Shown: positions 12,059 through 20,987 of the stretch, one piece after another
Numbering within the stretch: position 1 is the first letter of the stretch
Layout: every line of letters starts with the position of its first letter
Origin: a virus
DNA length: 38,668 bases
Virus record (IMG/VR): IMGVR_UViG_3300036760_000338
Span: 1 to 38,668 of that record
Strand: one strand, 5' to 3'
Translations under genes and position numbers: made by a program
The notes under the pieces: generated by a model
Told to the model about the DNA's origin: nothing
What the model saw: the letters and a program-made list of their open reading frames with translations, nothing else
Databases searched by the model: none

Positions 12059-12431
12059 GTTCGTCTTTGCTTCCTGGCTTAACTCATACAAATTCGGCTC
12101 TGAATTCGCTAAGCGCATCACACACGATATTTACTTCAGGCGTCATCACGCAATCATAGATAGAATTTTTGACCGTAAAGGTATAGTCCGAGTGGCTCAT
12201 CCAATCGATGACCCAGACATAATACTAGGGTTTCTAGTATTTGAAGGGACTAAAGAAGACCCTATAATTCACTTTATCTTTGTGAAGCGAGCGTTTAGAA
12301 ATATGGGGGTTGGGGGAAGCCTCTTACGTGGGTTGGATTTATCTCGGGCCTTCTTTACACACTTCACAAGGGACGTAGATTGGATATTAAAGAAATACCC
12401 TTCTATGAAATACGATCCATACGCTCTTTAA
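12012..12431 (+). CDS. GNAT-like acetyltransferase fold protein
   Basis: 139-aa protein resembling the small GNAT-like proteins often found between terminase genes of short-tailed phages: IRSLKQSDLEFVFASWLNSY, later IILGFLVFEG, then FIFVKRAFRNMGVGGSLLRG, the last like the acetyl-CoA-binding motif (R/Q-x-x-G-x-G/A). It might acetylate a protein or small molecule, or may have lost catalysis. The frame begins with a TTG at 12012 inside the upstream gene with no clear ribosome site, so the start is uncertain. Confidence 0.7.
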   Translation: MKDQIKIRSLKQSDLEFVFASWLNSYKFGSEFAKRITHDIYFRRHHAIIDRIFDRKGIVRVAHPIDDPDIILGFLVFEGTKEDPIIHFIFVKRAFRNMGVGGSLLRGLDLSRAFFTHFTRDVDWILKKYPSMKYDPYAL

Positions 12432-12441
12432 GGAGAAGAAA

Positions 12442-12681
12442 ATGAAAATAAAACAAATCGAAACGCATATCGGAATTACTTTAATGGGTTCGGTCACTAC
12501 ATGCATAGATAGCGAACGCTTCAAGTGTGACATTGACTGGGCTCTTGGTGCCAAAGGTGACACCATAGGGTTCCACGTGAAACACAAGGGGAAGCATATC
12601 GGCATTCCATTCACTAACGTGAAACAATGGGTACTCATAGATGACGCCAATACAACTACTGGAACTCTCAAAGCTTCATGA
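12442..12681 (+). CDS. Hypothetical beta-rich protein
   Basis: 79-aa protein with alternating strands (GITLMGSVTTCID, DTIGFHVKHKGKHIGIPF) and no known motif. AAGGAG before the ATG supports translation. It overlaps the large terminase start by 41 bases, so it is coupled to terminase expression. Function unknown. Confidence 0.6.
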   Translation: MKIKQIETHIGITLMGSVTTCIDSERFKCDIDWALGAKGDTIGFHVKHKGKHIGIPFTNVKQWVLIDDANTTTGTLKAS

Positions 12682-14107
12682 CGCGGTATCAAAACTTACA
12701 AAGGAAAAATTCTGCCTAGAGGATTATTGCTTTGATAAACAACTCGAATTCATTAAAGATCCCGCCCCTTTTAAAACGGCAGTATGTTCTAGACGCGCTG
12801 GAAAAACGATTGCTGCAGCCGCCTATCTCATCCACTCCGCATTACAAAGAGAAGGGGTTGTTTGTCTTTACATCACACTTTCAAGGGCCAATGCAAAACG
12901 CATTATTTGGCCCGAACTGTGTGAAATCAATAGACGGTTCGAGTTAGGCGGTAAGGCAAATGAATCCGAACTTAGCATCAAGTTTCCGAATAGGTCTGTT
13001 ATCTATGCGTCTGGCGCGTCAGATAAAACGGAAATCGAAAAATTCAGAGGCCTTCCTATTTATCTCTGCAATATCGATGAGGCCCAGTCATTTCGCCCTT
13101 ACATACAAAATCTCGTGGATGAGGTTATCTCTAAAGCTCTATTCGATTATTCGGGAACACTATGCCTCACTGGTACGCCTGGACCTGTGCCATCGGGATT
13201 TTTCTATGACTGTGCGCAGTCTAGAGAATGGTCTCATCATGCCTGGACAATGTCAGAGAATCCATGGCTTCTCCGTAAGTCCGGGAAAAATGCTAGTGAA
13301 CTCATTGAGCGAGAACTTAAACGGAAAGGTGTCGGACTAAATGACCCGACCATTCAAAGGGAATGCTTTGGTAAGTGGGTTGTGGATACAAATTCGCTCG
13401 TTTTTAAATACAACCCTAGTTCGAACCACTATGACTTTTCTGATCCTAAGCATATTTCTGTTAGTCCTTGGCGGTTTGTCATTGGGATTGATATTGGATT
13501 TGACGACTCGGATGCAATCGCAGTTTTAGGCTACAATGAAAGGCTTCGGGCCTGCTACCTATTCGAGGAAATAGTTACAGCAAAGCAAGGGATTACAGAA
13601 CTTGTGAAACAAATCTATGAGATGAATCACAAGTACAAACCGGATAAAATCGTTATGGATACAGGGGGCCTCGGAAAGAAAATCGCGGAAGAAATAACCA
13701 CTCGCTATGCTATCATGATAGAGCCAGCCGAAAAGGCCCGCAAATTTGAATTCATTGAACTACTAAACGATGCCCTCAGAACAGGGAGGTTCTATGCAAG
13801 TAAATTTTCCCGATTTGCTCAGGACGCCGCTTTACTCGAATGGGACAAAGACCCTGAATACAAAGATGAGAAGCTGCGTATCAAAGATTCTTTCCATTCT
13901 GATATTCTTGACGCATCGCTTTACGCATTTCGTGAAAGCTTTCATTGGCTTTATGAGGCGGAACCTGAAAAGATTCTTCCTGGAACGCCGGAATGGTTTA
14001 AAAAAGAAGAGGAGCGCATGGAAGAGGCGGCGATCGAGGCGCTTACGAAACAAAAGGAGATGGACCCGTGGAGTCAACCGATAGAAAGCCTAAACGAATG
14101 GCAATAA
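12641..14107 (+). CDS. terL: Terminase large subunit
   Basis: 488-aa packaging motor. The ATPase half has Walker A CSRRAGKT (49-56), Walker B YLCNIDEA (141-148) and coupling motif LTGTP (176-180). The RNase H-like nuclease half has FVIGIDIGFDDSDA (D284), IVMDTGG (D340) and FHSDILDASLYA (D421, D424), the expected metal ligands. It translocates DNA into the capsid through the portal and cuts it. The length is normal for the family. It starts at the ATG inside the preceding gene. The packaging type (headful or cohesive end) cannot be told with confidence, but a circularly closing assembly fits headful packaging. Confidence 0.96.
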   Translation: MTPIQLLELSKLHDAVSKLTKEKFCLEDYCFDKQLEFIKDPAPFKTAVCSRRAGKTIAAAAYLIHSALQREGVVCLYITLSRANAKRIIWPELCEINRRFELGGKANESELSIKFPNRSVIYASGASDKTEIEKFRGLPIYLCNIDEAQSFRPYIQNLVDEVISKALFDYSGTLCLTGTPGPVPSGFFYDCAQSREWSHHAWTMSENPWLLRKSGKNASELIERELKRKGVGLNDPTIQRECFGKWVVDTNSLVFKYNPSSNHYDFSDPKHISVSPWRFVIGIDIGFDDSDAIAVLGYNERLRACYLFEEIVTAKQGITELVKQIYEMNHKYKPDKIVMDTGGLGKKIAEEITTRYAIMIEPAEKARKFEFIELLNDALRTGRFYASKFSRFAQDAALLEWDKDPEYKDEKLRIKDSFHSDILDASLYAFRESFHWLYEAEPEKILPGTPEWFKKEEERMEEAAIEALTKQKEMDPWSQPIESLNEWQ

Positions 14108-14328
14108 GCGCAGAAGAATTTGAAAAGTTTTGTAAAATAGCAAAGTCTTATAATATAAAGAAATGCATAATTGGGGATTTGAATTTAGAGTTCGCAGAAG
14201 AAACCGCTCACTTTGTTCGCCCTAGCGATAACGGTTCTGCCGCTCCAACACTCACACAAGGGATGCCCACAGAAGATCAATTCCAGCTGTGGTCAACTGA
14301 TTACATGCCGGATAAGGAGCCCACATGA
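14068..14328 (+). CDS. Small hypothetical protein between terminase and portal
   Basis: 86-aa protein with a helical start (SAEEFEKFCKIAKSYNIK) and an acidic, Pro/Thr-containing tail. No motif. The GTG at 14068 has AAGGAG eight bases upstream and overlaps the terminase end by 40 bases; an ATG at 14098 is an alternative. Its TGA overlaps the portal ATG. It may assist packaging or head assembly. Confidence 0.6.
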   Translation: MESTDRKPKRMAISAEEFEKFCKIAKSYNIKKCIIGDLNLEFAEETAHFVRPSDNGSAAPTLTQGMPTEDQFQLWSTDYMPDKEPT

Positions 14329-16253
14329 TTGATTACACTTCTTTTAGTGGTACAGGAACCGAACGCGGTCCCATTTCTTATGATAGGCAATGGTGGAAAC
14401 TAAAGCAGGAAGAGATACCAGCCGCAATAAACGGGGTTACTCTGTTTCTAAACACTCATCAATCTAGAAGACTAACGCAAAACCTTTTATCCACAAGGCT
14501 ATACGGCAATTTGAGCATAATGGGATTAAACGGAATAACCTATTCAAAGGTCGCTTCAGTACAAAATGCATTGAAAGATAGAATTTCTTACAACGTCGTA
14601 CAAAGCGTTGTAGATACTCTCACCTCAAAGATTGCAAAGAATAAACCAAAACCGTTGTTTCTCACTTCTGGTGGGGATTACAAACTACAACGCAAAGCAA
14701 AGAAGCTAGACAAGTTTTGTGAAGGTATCTTTTACGAAAATGAATATTACAAAATCGCCACGCAAGTGTTTAGAGACGCCTGTATATGGGATGCCGGGGT
14801 TATCCACGTTTACAATGCCCAAGGCCGAGTAAAGATGGAACGTGTCATTCCCCTTGAGTTATATGTGGATGAGGTGGAGGCGTTCTACGGTAACCCCAGG
14901 CAATTACACTGGGTGAAAAACGTGGACCGGGCGATGCTGCTAGACATGTTCCCCGGAAAGAAAAAGGCGATCATGGAAGCCGATGAGGTTTCTCCAGACG
15001 CTATTGGCGGATATGAAAATATTTCTGATGTTGTGACTGTTAGACAATCTTGGCATCTGCCCAGTGGTCCGGGTGCCAAGGACGGAAAGATGGTTATTAG
15101 CACTACAAAAGACGTTTTGGAAATTTCTGATTGGGAGAGGGACTGCTTTCCCTTTGCGTTTTTACATTACAATAAAAGGTTGTTTGGTTTTTGGGGGCAG
15201 GGGCTAGCAGAGCAACTCCAAAACATTCAATTAGAAATAAATAAACTCTTGTGGGTCATTCAACGCTCAATGCATTTGGCTGGCAGCTTTAAAGTCCTAT
15301 TAGAAAATAGTTCCAAGATAGTAAAAGAACACCTTAACAACGATATTGGCGCAATTGTGAATTACACGGGCACCCCCCCGCAATACATCACCCCTCCAAT
15401 AGTTCAACCCGAGGTATATCAGCATTTAATGACCCTTAAAGAAATGGCATACGAGCAAGCCGGGATATCTCAATTGTCAGCCGCATCTAAAAAGCCGCAA
15501 GGACTAGACTCAGGAAAAGCTCTGCGCGAATACAATGATATCGAAACCGATAGGTTTATGACTACGGGCCAAGACTTTGAGAGGCTTGCATTAGATACGG
15601 CTAGACTCTGTGTAGCCGAAGCTAAGACAGTTTATGAGGATGAGGGTGAGTATGAGGTAAAGGTTCCTGGCAAGAAATTCATCGATACTATCGATTGGGG
15701 GGACGTGGACCTGCCAGACGATTCATATACGCTTCAACTCTACCCGGTCAGCTCTTTATCTAAAGACCCCGCAGGCCGCTTGCAAGAAGTCCAAGAGTAT
15801 GTGCAGGCCGGATTCATCACGCCGCGCGCTGCAAGGCGTCTATTAGATTTCCCGGATCTTGAACAGGAAGGGAACTTATCCACCGCTCAAGAAAATTACG
15901 TTCATGAAATACTAGAAAAGATGATTAATGGTGTGATTTTAGAGAATGGGGAAGTTGTCATTTCTGAAAAAGACAATTCGTCTGCCTACACTGCTCCCGA
16001 ACCACAAGACAATTTAGATTTGTGCAGTGAGTTAGCCCTAGAATATTATTCACAAGGCAAGTGTAATGGGTTAGAAGAAGAAAAGTTGGATCTCTTAAGA
16101 CAGTTCATGGATCAGGTAGACCTTTTATCCGCTGGTGCACAAGCCGCCGCTCAACAACAAATGATGCAAGCTCAAATGGCTGCGCAGCCGCCCGCACCTC
16201 CAGTCCCCATGAATCCGTCCCCGCTGGTTTCGCAAGAGCCAATGGTTGCATAA
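14325..16253 (+). CDS. Portal protein
   Basis: 642-aa protein directly after the terminase and before the scaffold, with the length and layout of podovirus portals. Cues are the long alpha/beta core, GFWGQGLAEQLQNIQLEINKLL-like helices after FPFAFLHYNKRLFGFW, and a C-terminal helical, Gln/Ala/Pro-rich tail (AQAAAQQQMMQAQMAAQP) resembling a portal barrel. It should form the dodecameric vertex through which DNA enters. The ATG overlaps the preceding TGA. The motif is less sharp than for the terminase but position and length make the call strong. Confidence 0.88.
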   Translation: MIDYTSFSGTGTERGPISYDRQWWKLKQEEIPAAINGVTLFLNTHQSRRLTQNLLSTRLYGNLSIMGLNGITYSKVASVQNALKDRISYNVVQSVVDTLTSKIAKNKPKPLFLTSGGDYKLQRKAKKLDKFCEGIFYENEYYKIATQVFRDACIWDAGVIHVYNAQGRVKMERVIPLELYVDEVEAFYGNPRQLHWVKNVDRAMLLDMFPGKKKAIMEADEVSPDAIGGYENISDVVTVRQSWHLPSGPGAKDGKMVISTTKDVLEISDWERDCFPFAFLHYNKRLFGFWGQGLAEQLQNIQLEINKLLWVIQRSMHLAGSFKVLLENSSKIVKEHLNNDIGAIVNYTGTPPQYITPPIVQPEVYQHLMTLKEMAYEQAGISQLSAASKKPQGLDSGKALREYNDIETDRFMTTGQDFERLALDTARLCVAEAKTVYEDEGEYEVKVPGKKFIDTIDWGDVDLPDDSYTLQLYPVSSLSKDPAGRLQEVQEYVQAGFITPRAARRLLDFPDLEQEGNLSTAQENYVHEILEKMINGVILENGEVVISEKDNSSAYTAPEPQDNLDLCSELALEYYSQGKCNGLEEEKLDLLRQFMDQVDLLSAGAQAAAQQQMMQAQMAAQPPAPPVPMNPSPLVSQEPMVA

Positions 16254-16266
16254 AGGAAAATAATAA

Positions 16267-17241
16267 ATGAGTTTAGAAAAAGCCATGGCCATATTAGATG
16301 CAGCAGCCGTAAAGAACCCATTGGTTCCCATCCCAGCCGCCGCTCAACCGGAAGTGATAACCAAGGTGGATAACGCAGCCGTAGTACAAGATATTAAGTT
16401 TGATTTAAAGACCGACTCGTTAAAGCCAGAAGAAGCCCCTAAGGAAGAAAAGAAAGAACCGGAAAAGGTAGAGGAGAAGCCAGAAGAAAAGCCAGAAGAA
16501 GAAGAAAAGATGTCTAAGCGCTTTGCCATGCTTGCAAAGAAAGAAAAGGCATTGTTCGCGCAGGATCAAAAAAACAAAGCAGATAGAGCAGAAATAGAAC
16601 TAAAGCTTAAGAAGATAGAAGAATTTGAAACCCTAAAAGCAAAGGTGAGGGACAACCCCACGCACGCACTAGATGTTCTTGGGACTAACTATGATGACCT
16701 AACAAAGTTTCAATTGACCGGAAAAATGCCTAATGGACCAGATCAAAAGATAGAACACCTATCTAAGCTAATAGAACAAATGCGTGCAGACTCAGCTTCT
16801 AGGGAAGCAAAGGCACTGGAAGATGCTGAATTGTCAAAGAAAGCACGGGCAGAAGAAACAGCTAGTGCATTCCAAGGGAAAATAAGAGATTATACAAAGA
16901 GTAACTCGGATAAGTACGAACTTATCTGCTTGAACGAAGCGAACCATCTAGTCTTTAATAAAATCGCAAAGCATTTCGATGACACGCAGCGACTGTTATC
17001 GATTGAAGAAGGCAGCGATTTAGTAGAAAAAGAACTAGAAGTTCTAGCAGAAAAAAACGCACGGTCCAAAAAGTTACTCGCAAGGTTAACTCCGCAACCT
17101 CAAGGCGGGGATAAGAAGCAACCTACACAAGCGCAGCCACGCACACTCAACAATAACATGACGTCTAGTGCTCCGTCTCTTTTACCCCCGGCTACGGAAC
17201 GGGAAAGAATGGAACGGGCGCTCGCCGCACTCTCTAGGTAA
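16267..17241 (+). CDS. Scaffold-like protein
   Basis: 324-aa, highly charged protein between portal and capsid. Residues 57-85 are a Lys/Glu/Pro-rich stretch (EEAPKEEKKEPEKVEE), followed by long coiled-coil regions (NKADRAEIELKLKKIEEFE; SKLIEQMRADSASREAKALE) and a Gln/Pro/Ser-rich end. This is the usual composition and place of a head scaffolding protein, which directs capsid assembly and then leaves. No protease domain is seen. AAGGAAA precedes the ATG. Confidence 0.8.
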   Translation: MSLEKAMAILDAAAVKNPLVPIPAAAQPEVITKVDNAAVVQDIKFDLKTDSLKPEEAPKEEKKEPEKVEEKPEEKPEEEEKMSKRFAMLAKKEKALFAQDQKNKADRAEIELKLKKIEEFETLKAKVRDNPTHALDVLGTNYDDLTKFQLTGKMPNGPDQKIEHLSKLIEQMRADSASREAKALEDAELSKKARAEETASAFQGKIRDYTKSNSDKYELICLNEANHLVFNKIAKHFDDTQRLLSIEEGSDLVEKELEVLAEKNARSKKLLARLTPQPQGGDKKQPTQAQPRTLNNNMTSSAPSLLPPATERERMERALAALSR

Positions 17242-17280
17242 GTACTTAGAGGGACACTAAAAATTTAATAGGGGGTTCCA

Positions 17281-18504
17281 ATGGGACAATATCTCGATCT
17301 ATCAGCGATGAACGCTGCGTTAAAAGAACTATATTCAGGACAAGTAGTTGAGGATTTGGTCTATGCAGACAATCCGCTTCTGGCCATGGTGAAGAAAAAC
17401 ACAGATTTTGGTGGAAAATATAAACCCATCCCAATCATCAACGGCGTGTCTCAAGGGCGGTCGTCTGTATTTGCAAATGCGCAAGCCAATCAAAGCGCAA
17501 TGCAGATTCAGTCTTTCCTTTTGACTCGTGCATCGGATTACAGTTTAGCCAGCATTGATAACCAGACGATGCTTGCAAGCCGAACGGATAAGATGTCCTT
17601 TCTCGAAGGAAGTAAAATTCTTGTCGATGGGGCGCTTCGTTCCTGCACACTGTCTTTAGCATCGGCCCTTTTCCGTAGTGGAACAGGTTCAATCGGTGCC
17701 ATTTCATCGATCAGCACGGGCGTTATTACGCTTACGGTTGCTGGTGATGTAGTGCAGTTTGAAATTAACCAGGTTCTACAAGCCAATGCATCGGACGGTG
17801 GAGCTTCTCCGCGATCCGCGCTTGGTTATGTGGTTGCTGTTAACCGACAGGCTGGCACAGTCACTGTGGCCGCGTCTCAAGGCGGTGCAGCTGCATCACC
17901 TTCGGGATGGACTGCTGCTGATTTTCTATTAGTGCAGGGGGATAACAACGCCAAGATTAAGGGACTTTCGGCTTGGATACCAGCCACAGCCCCAACATCT
18001 TCGGACAGTTTCTTCGGGGTTAATCGCTCCGTAGACACCGTTCGTTTGGCCGGGCTCCCGTATTCGGGTACAGCCCAGTCAATTGAGGAGGCCCTAATTG
18101 ACTCTAGCTCGCAGTTAGCAAGAGAAGGTGGAAAGCCGAACGTGTTCGTAACCAACTTCACTAGCTATTCGGGTCTAGAAAAGGCGCTCGGAACAAAAGT
18201 TCAGTATGTCGATATGAAAGCGACAGCCGAAATTGCCTTTAGAGGGATGCTCGTTAATGGAGCGGCCTCTACAATTAAGGTGTTCCCAGACCGAAGCTGC
18301 CCCGCAACGCTTGGATATTTGCTCCAAATGGATACGTGGGCTCTTGAATGTTTGGGCGATGCGCCACAAATTCTCCGTTATGGCGACGGCTTAGAAATGC
18401 TTCGCATTTCGAATGCAGACGCTGGAGAAATCCGAGTTGGGTATTACGCGAACCTGTCATGTCGCGCACCCGGCTGGAATTCAGTCGTTTCGCTTTCTTC
18501 TTAA
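17281..18504 (+). CDS. Major capsid protein
   Basis: 407-aa protein right after the scaffold. It starts YLDLSAMNAALKELYSGQVVEDLVYADNPLLAM, with mixed alpha/beta content and a middle Gly/Ser/Ala-rich insert (about 145-215) as in HK97-fold capsids with an extra surface domain. The N-terminal arm and a YYANLSCRAPGWNSVV end resemble capsid proteins of uncultured podoviruses. A GGGGG ribosome site precedes the ATG and a terminator-like hairpin follows the gene, consistent with very high expression. Confidence 0.88.
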   Translation: MGQYLDLSAMNAALKELYSGQVVEDLVYADNPLLAMVKKNTDFGGKYKPIPIINGVSQGRSSVFANAQANQSAMQIQSFLLTRASDYSLASIDNQTMLASRTDKMSFLEGSKILVDGALRSCTLSLASALFRSGTGSIGAISSISTGVITLTVAGDVVQFEINQVLQANASDGGASPRSALGYVVAVNRQAGTVTVAASQGGAAASPSGWTAADFLLVQGDNNAKIKGLSAWIPATAPTSSDSFFGVNRSVDTVRLAGLPYSGTAQSIEEALIDSSSQLAREGGKPNVFVTNFTSYSGLEKALGTKVQYVDMKATAEIAFRGMLVNGAASTIKVFPDRSCPATLGYLLQMDTWALECLGDAPQILRYGDGLEMLRISNADAGEIRVGYYANLSCRAPGWNSVVSLSS

Positions 18505-18513
18505 TTTATGACT

Positions 18514-18545
18514 GGGTTCGGGGTTTAGGCCCCGGACCCTTTCTT
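18514..18545 (+). terminator. Intrinsic terminator after the capsid gene
   Basis: GGGTTCGGGG (18514-18523), six-base loop, CCCCGGACCC (18530-18539): ten pairs including one U-G, followed by TTTCTT. It sits between the capsid gene and a small virion-type gene, so it probably lets capsid mRNA exceed downstream tail mRNA. Confidence 0.8.
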
Positions 18546-18558
18546 ACAGGGGGTTTAT

Positions 18559-18975
18559 ATGGCTATGACAGCCACAATTGCTTTATCACCGTCTAGCACA
18601 GTGCTGACAGAACAAAAACTTACCGCTTCCGTTACAGTTTCTAATAGTGGAGCGAGCGCGGTAAACATAACCGGGATTCAGGGTAACGCCATTGCCACTG
18701 GCGCAACCGCAGCGACTTACAATTCCGGCGTATCGATTGGAACGGTTAACACCGGACCCAACGCAATACTGTCAGTTCCGGCGGGGGGCACCTTAGTTAA
18801 AACATTTGATTTACGGTTTCACGGCCCGCAATCTGGTTCACTGACCTCAGGTTCATTTTCAGATGGGTTTAGCGTTAGCGCGCTTTGCTCTTCGGATGAC
18901 GGATCTGTTTTTAGTCCCACTGCGGCAACAATTACCGTAAATTCTGCGGTGTCTTTTCCTGCAGCACAGCAGTAG
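18559..18975 (+). CDS. Ig-like virion protein, possible head decoration
   Basis: 138-aa beta-rich protein (TATIALSPSSTVLTEQKLTA, many Ser/Thr/Gly) directly after the capsid. It looks like an Ig-like sandwich and could decorate the head surface. The next gene (18985) is a paralog: both share LSP-S/T-S/T near the start, a FHGP/FHAP motif in the second half and an A/S-TI-x-V end. Unlike that paralog it has no signal peptide. A GGGGG ribosome site precedes the ATG. Confidence 0.65.
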   Translation: MAMTATIALSPSSTVLTEQKLTASVTVSNSGASAVNITGIQGNAIATGATAATYNSGVSIGTVNTGPNAILSVPAGGTLVKTFDLRFHGPQSGSLTSGSFSDGFSVSALCSSDDGSVFSPTAATITVNSAVSFPAAQQ

Positions 18976-18984
18976 GCTAGGAGC

Positions 18985-19506
18985 ATGCTAATGAAAAATT
19001 CATTGATCGTTATTATAAGCCTGCTCATTCCTGTAATCGCAAATGCAGCGGACCCGACTTTCAGTGCGGTACTAAACTTATCTCCAACTACATCAATCAT
19101 AGAAAGAAAAGTTGGTGCTAGCATTGTTATTTCATCTATTGGGGGATCGAGCTTACTTGGAGCGAGTGTTGTAGCTGTGGTGCCAAGGGTGTGGGTTACA
19201 AACACCGGAAGTTCCACAACATCATTTGCTTTTGGTAGTCCGTATCTTGGACCTGGAGCGAATAGGTACACGCCTGGACAGACGAATCTTTTCGGTAGCT
19301 CGCTTACTATGCAGCCGATTGATTTTATCTTCCATGCGCCGAGTATCTATCCCGCTTATGGGAACTCCCTGCAAGTCGGTTCACAGACATACAGTGTACG
19401 AGCGGATGTTTTACTTGATAACGGAACAACTTTGTACAGCTCAGCGTCGACTATAAAGGTACTGCCAATCGCATTACCTGATAGTCAGCAATCGGGCTGG
19501 CACTAA
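18985..19506 (+). CDS. Paralogous Ig-like protein with Sec signal peptide
   Basis: 173-aa protein with a clear signal peptide: MLMKNSLIVIISLLIPVIANA and likely cleavage at ANA-A. The mature part parallels the preceding gene (LSPTTSIIERKVGASIVIS, then FIFHAPS and STIKV). A Sec signal on a protein encoded between the capsid and tail genes is unusual, because virion proteins assemble in the cytoplasm. It may be exported to the periplasm or outer membrane. It sits immediately after its unsignalled sister. Confidence 0.65.
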   Translation: MLMKNSLIVIISLLIPVIANAADPTFSAVLNLSPTTSIIERKVGASIVISSIGGSSLLGASVVAVVPRVWVTNTGSSTTSFAFGSPYLGPGANRYTPGQTNLFGSSLTMQPIDFIFHAPSIYPAYGNSLQVGSQTYSVRADVLLDNGTTLYSSASTIKVLPIALPDSQQSGWH

Positions 19507-19533
19507 CTGATTTGCTTCAAAGTGAAGTGAGTC

Positions 19534-19561
19534 CTTATCGACAGGGGGCGAAGTCGATAAG
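19534..19561 (+). promoter_or_regulatory. Strong hairpin in a 93-base gap
   Basis: CTTATCGAC (19534-19542) and GTCGATAAG (19553-19561) form a perfect nine-pair stem around the ten-base loop AGGGGGCGAA, and a smaller CTTCA/TGAAG hairpin lies just before (19515-19527). No T-run follows, so this is not a standard terminator. It may be an RNase processing or mRNA-stability site before the gene at 19600. Confidence 0.5.
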
Positions 19562-19599
19562 TAATCCGCCCGTCCCATAAGGGAAAAGGAAAGAAACAA

Positions 19600-20016
19600 A
19601 TGGCTAATCGATGGACTAATCAATTTTCAAAAACATTTGAAAAAGAAGTAAACTCTATTTTCTGTCAAATCTCTTTCGGAGCGTCTGGAGCACCTACTCT
19701 AGCCACTTCGAATGTGACAAGCGCATCCCTTAAAGGTGTCGCTAGTGTGTCTCGTACTAGTACGGGGCTTTTTGTGCTTACCCTGCAAGATGCGTGGGTT
19801 AAGCTTCTGTACTTTTCTGGTAGCTGGGATACTTCCGGCGCATCGGGTGCCGCTCCAGTGGGACCGATTATTTACGTAACGACTAATTCGATTACAGCCA
19901 GTCCCGGCGTTATCACTTTCAAGACCGGCGACTATGTAAATGGTGCGGTTGCCGATCCTGCCAGTGGTGAAATACTGCGTCTTAAAATCGTAGTGGGTAA
20001 TTCGACGGCGTACTAA
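19600..20016 (+). CDS. Virion structural protein
   Basis: 138-aa protein beginning MANRWTNQFSKTFEKEVNSIF, with IFCQISFGASGAPTL, then KGVASVSRTSTGLFVLTLQDAWV and a GEILRLKIVVGNSTAY end. I recognise the pattern from many uncultured podoviruses, where a small protein with the FGA-x-GAPTL signature lies between capsid and tail genes and is taken as structural. The exact role (head or neck) is unknown. A purine-rich site precedes the ATG. The TAA overlaps the next start. Confidence 0.7.
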   Translation: MANRWTNQFSKTFEKEVNSIFCQISFGASGAPTLATSNVTSASLKGVASVSRTSTGLFVLTLQDAWVKLLYFSGSWDTSGASGAAPVGPIIYVTTNSITASPGVITFKTGDYVNGAVADPASGEILRLKIVVGNSTAY

Positions 20017-20270
20017 TGACGCCTACTGATTTAAAGAACAGAAATACTCTTGTAATAATTGGGGGTGGAGACATGCCGGAAAATATGGAAGATAGTATGG
20101 ATGCGCGCATGGGACTTGTCTCCTGCGCCGAAGATGTTTTGGCAGCTATTAAAGAAAATGACCCCGAAGCGTTGGCAGATGCTCTAGAGTCTTGCTGGTT
20201 AATGTGTGAAAGCATGGAAGGTGACGAAGATCAAGGCCCACCAGAAGAGGGAATGTTAGGGGAGGTCTAA
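20016..20270 (+). CDS. Acidic small protein
   Basis: 84-aa acidic protein. The first 19 residues are unlike the rest, and an internal ATG at 20073 (MPENMEDSMDARM) follows a GGGGGTGG ribosome-like site and may be the true start. The second half (EDVLAAIKENDPEALADALESC) is a helical pair like small phage assembly helpers. It ends immediately before the head-tail connector. Confidence 0.55.
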   Translation: MTPTDLKNRNTLVIIGGGDMPENMEDSMDARMGLVSCAEDVLAAIKENDPEALADALESCWLMCESMEGDEDQGPPEEGMLGEV

Positions 20271-20987
20271 ATGTCCACCTTAAGTCAGGCAACCCTAAGC
20301 GAAATTAGAACCCTGTCAAAGCAGTACGCAGACATGGTCAGTTCTAATTTCGTTACCGATGCAGAGTGGAACTCCTATATAAACCTCGCTTACTTTGAGC
20401 TGTATGATTTATTGGTTCAAAAGTACGGGGATGATTATTACGTGGCTGCCCCATATTCCTTCACGACAGACGGAACTACTCAGCAATATACTCTCCCAAG
20501 TAATTTTTATAAATTCATGGGACTAGATTTACAGCTAAGTAATTCCAATGACTCGTGGGTGACTATTCGACCATTCATGTTCACTGAAAGGAATAGGTAC
20601 GCAGTCCCAAACTTCCAAAGCTTCTATGGAATAACCAATGTTCGTTATCGATTAGCCGGTAACACCCTATTTCTAACGCCTACCCCAACCTCTGGGCAGA
20701 ACTTTAGAATGTGGTTTATTCCAATCCTCACAGAACTAAGCGCAGATACTGACGTAGTGAAAGGAATTTCTGGATGGCAAGAGTACCTTTGTCTTGATGC
20801 AGCAATCCGGGCTCTTATAAAGCAAGAGTTGGACGTTTCTGCACTGTCACAAAGAAAGCAGGCGTTGATTGCTCGCATTGAATCAGCCGCAGCTAATAGG
20901 GATGCCGGTAACCCACAGACGGTTAGTGATAGCAGGGGTTCAGACGTATGGCAGTATGGCGGAGGCCCTTGGACATGGGGAAATTAG
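20271..20987 (+). CDS. Head-tail connector / tail tubular A-like protein
   Basis: 238-aa protein with a helical start (LSQATLSEIRTLSKQYADMV, then FVTDAEWNSYINLAYFELYDLL), a beta core with DGTTQQYTLPSNFYKFMGL and a C-terminal helical hairpin. This is the familiar adaptor/tail-tube A layout of podoviruses that joins the portal to the tail. It sits where expected, ahead of the tail nozzle protein. Confidence comes from pattern and position. Confidence 0.75.
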   Translation: MSTLSQATLSEIRTLSKQYADMVSSNFVTDAEWNSYINLAYFELYDLLVQKYGDDYYVAAPYSFTTDGTTQQYTLPSNFYKFMGLDLQLSNSNDSWVTIRPFMFTERNRYAVPNFQSFYGITNVRYRLAGNTLFLTPTPTSGQNFRMWFIPILTELSADTDVVKGISGWQEYLCLDAAIRALIKQELDVSALSQRKQALIARIESAAANRDAGNPQTVSDSRGSDVWQYGGGPWTWGN

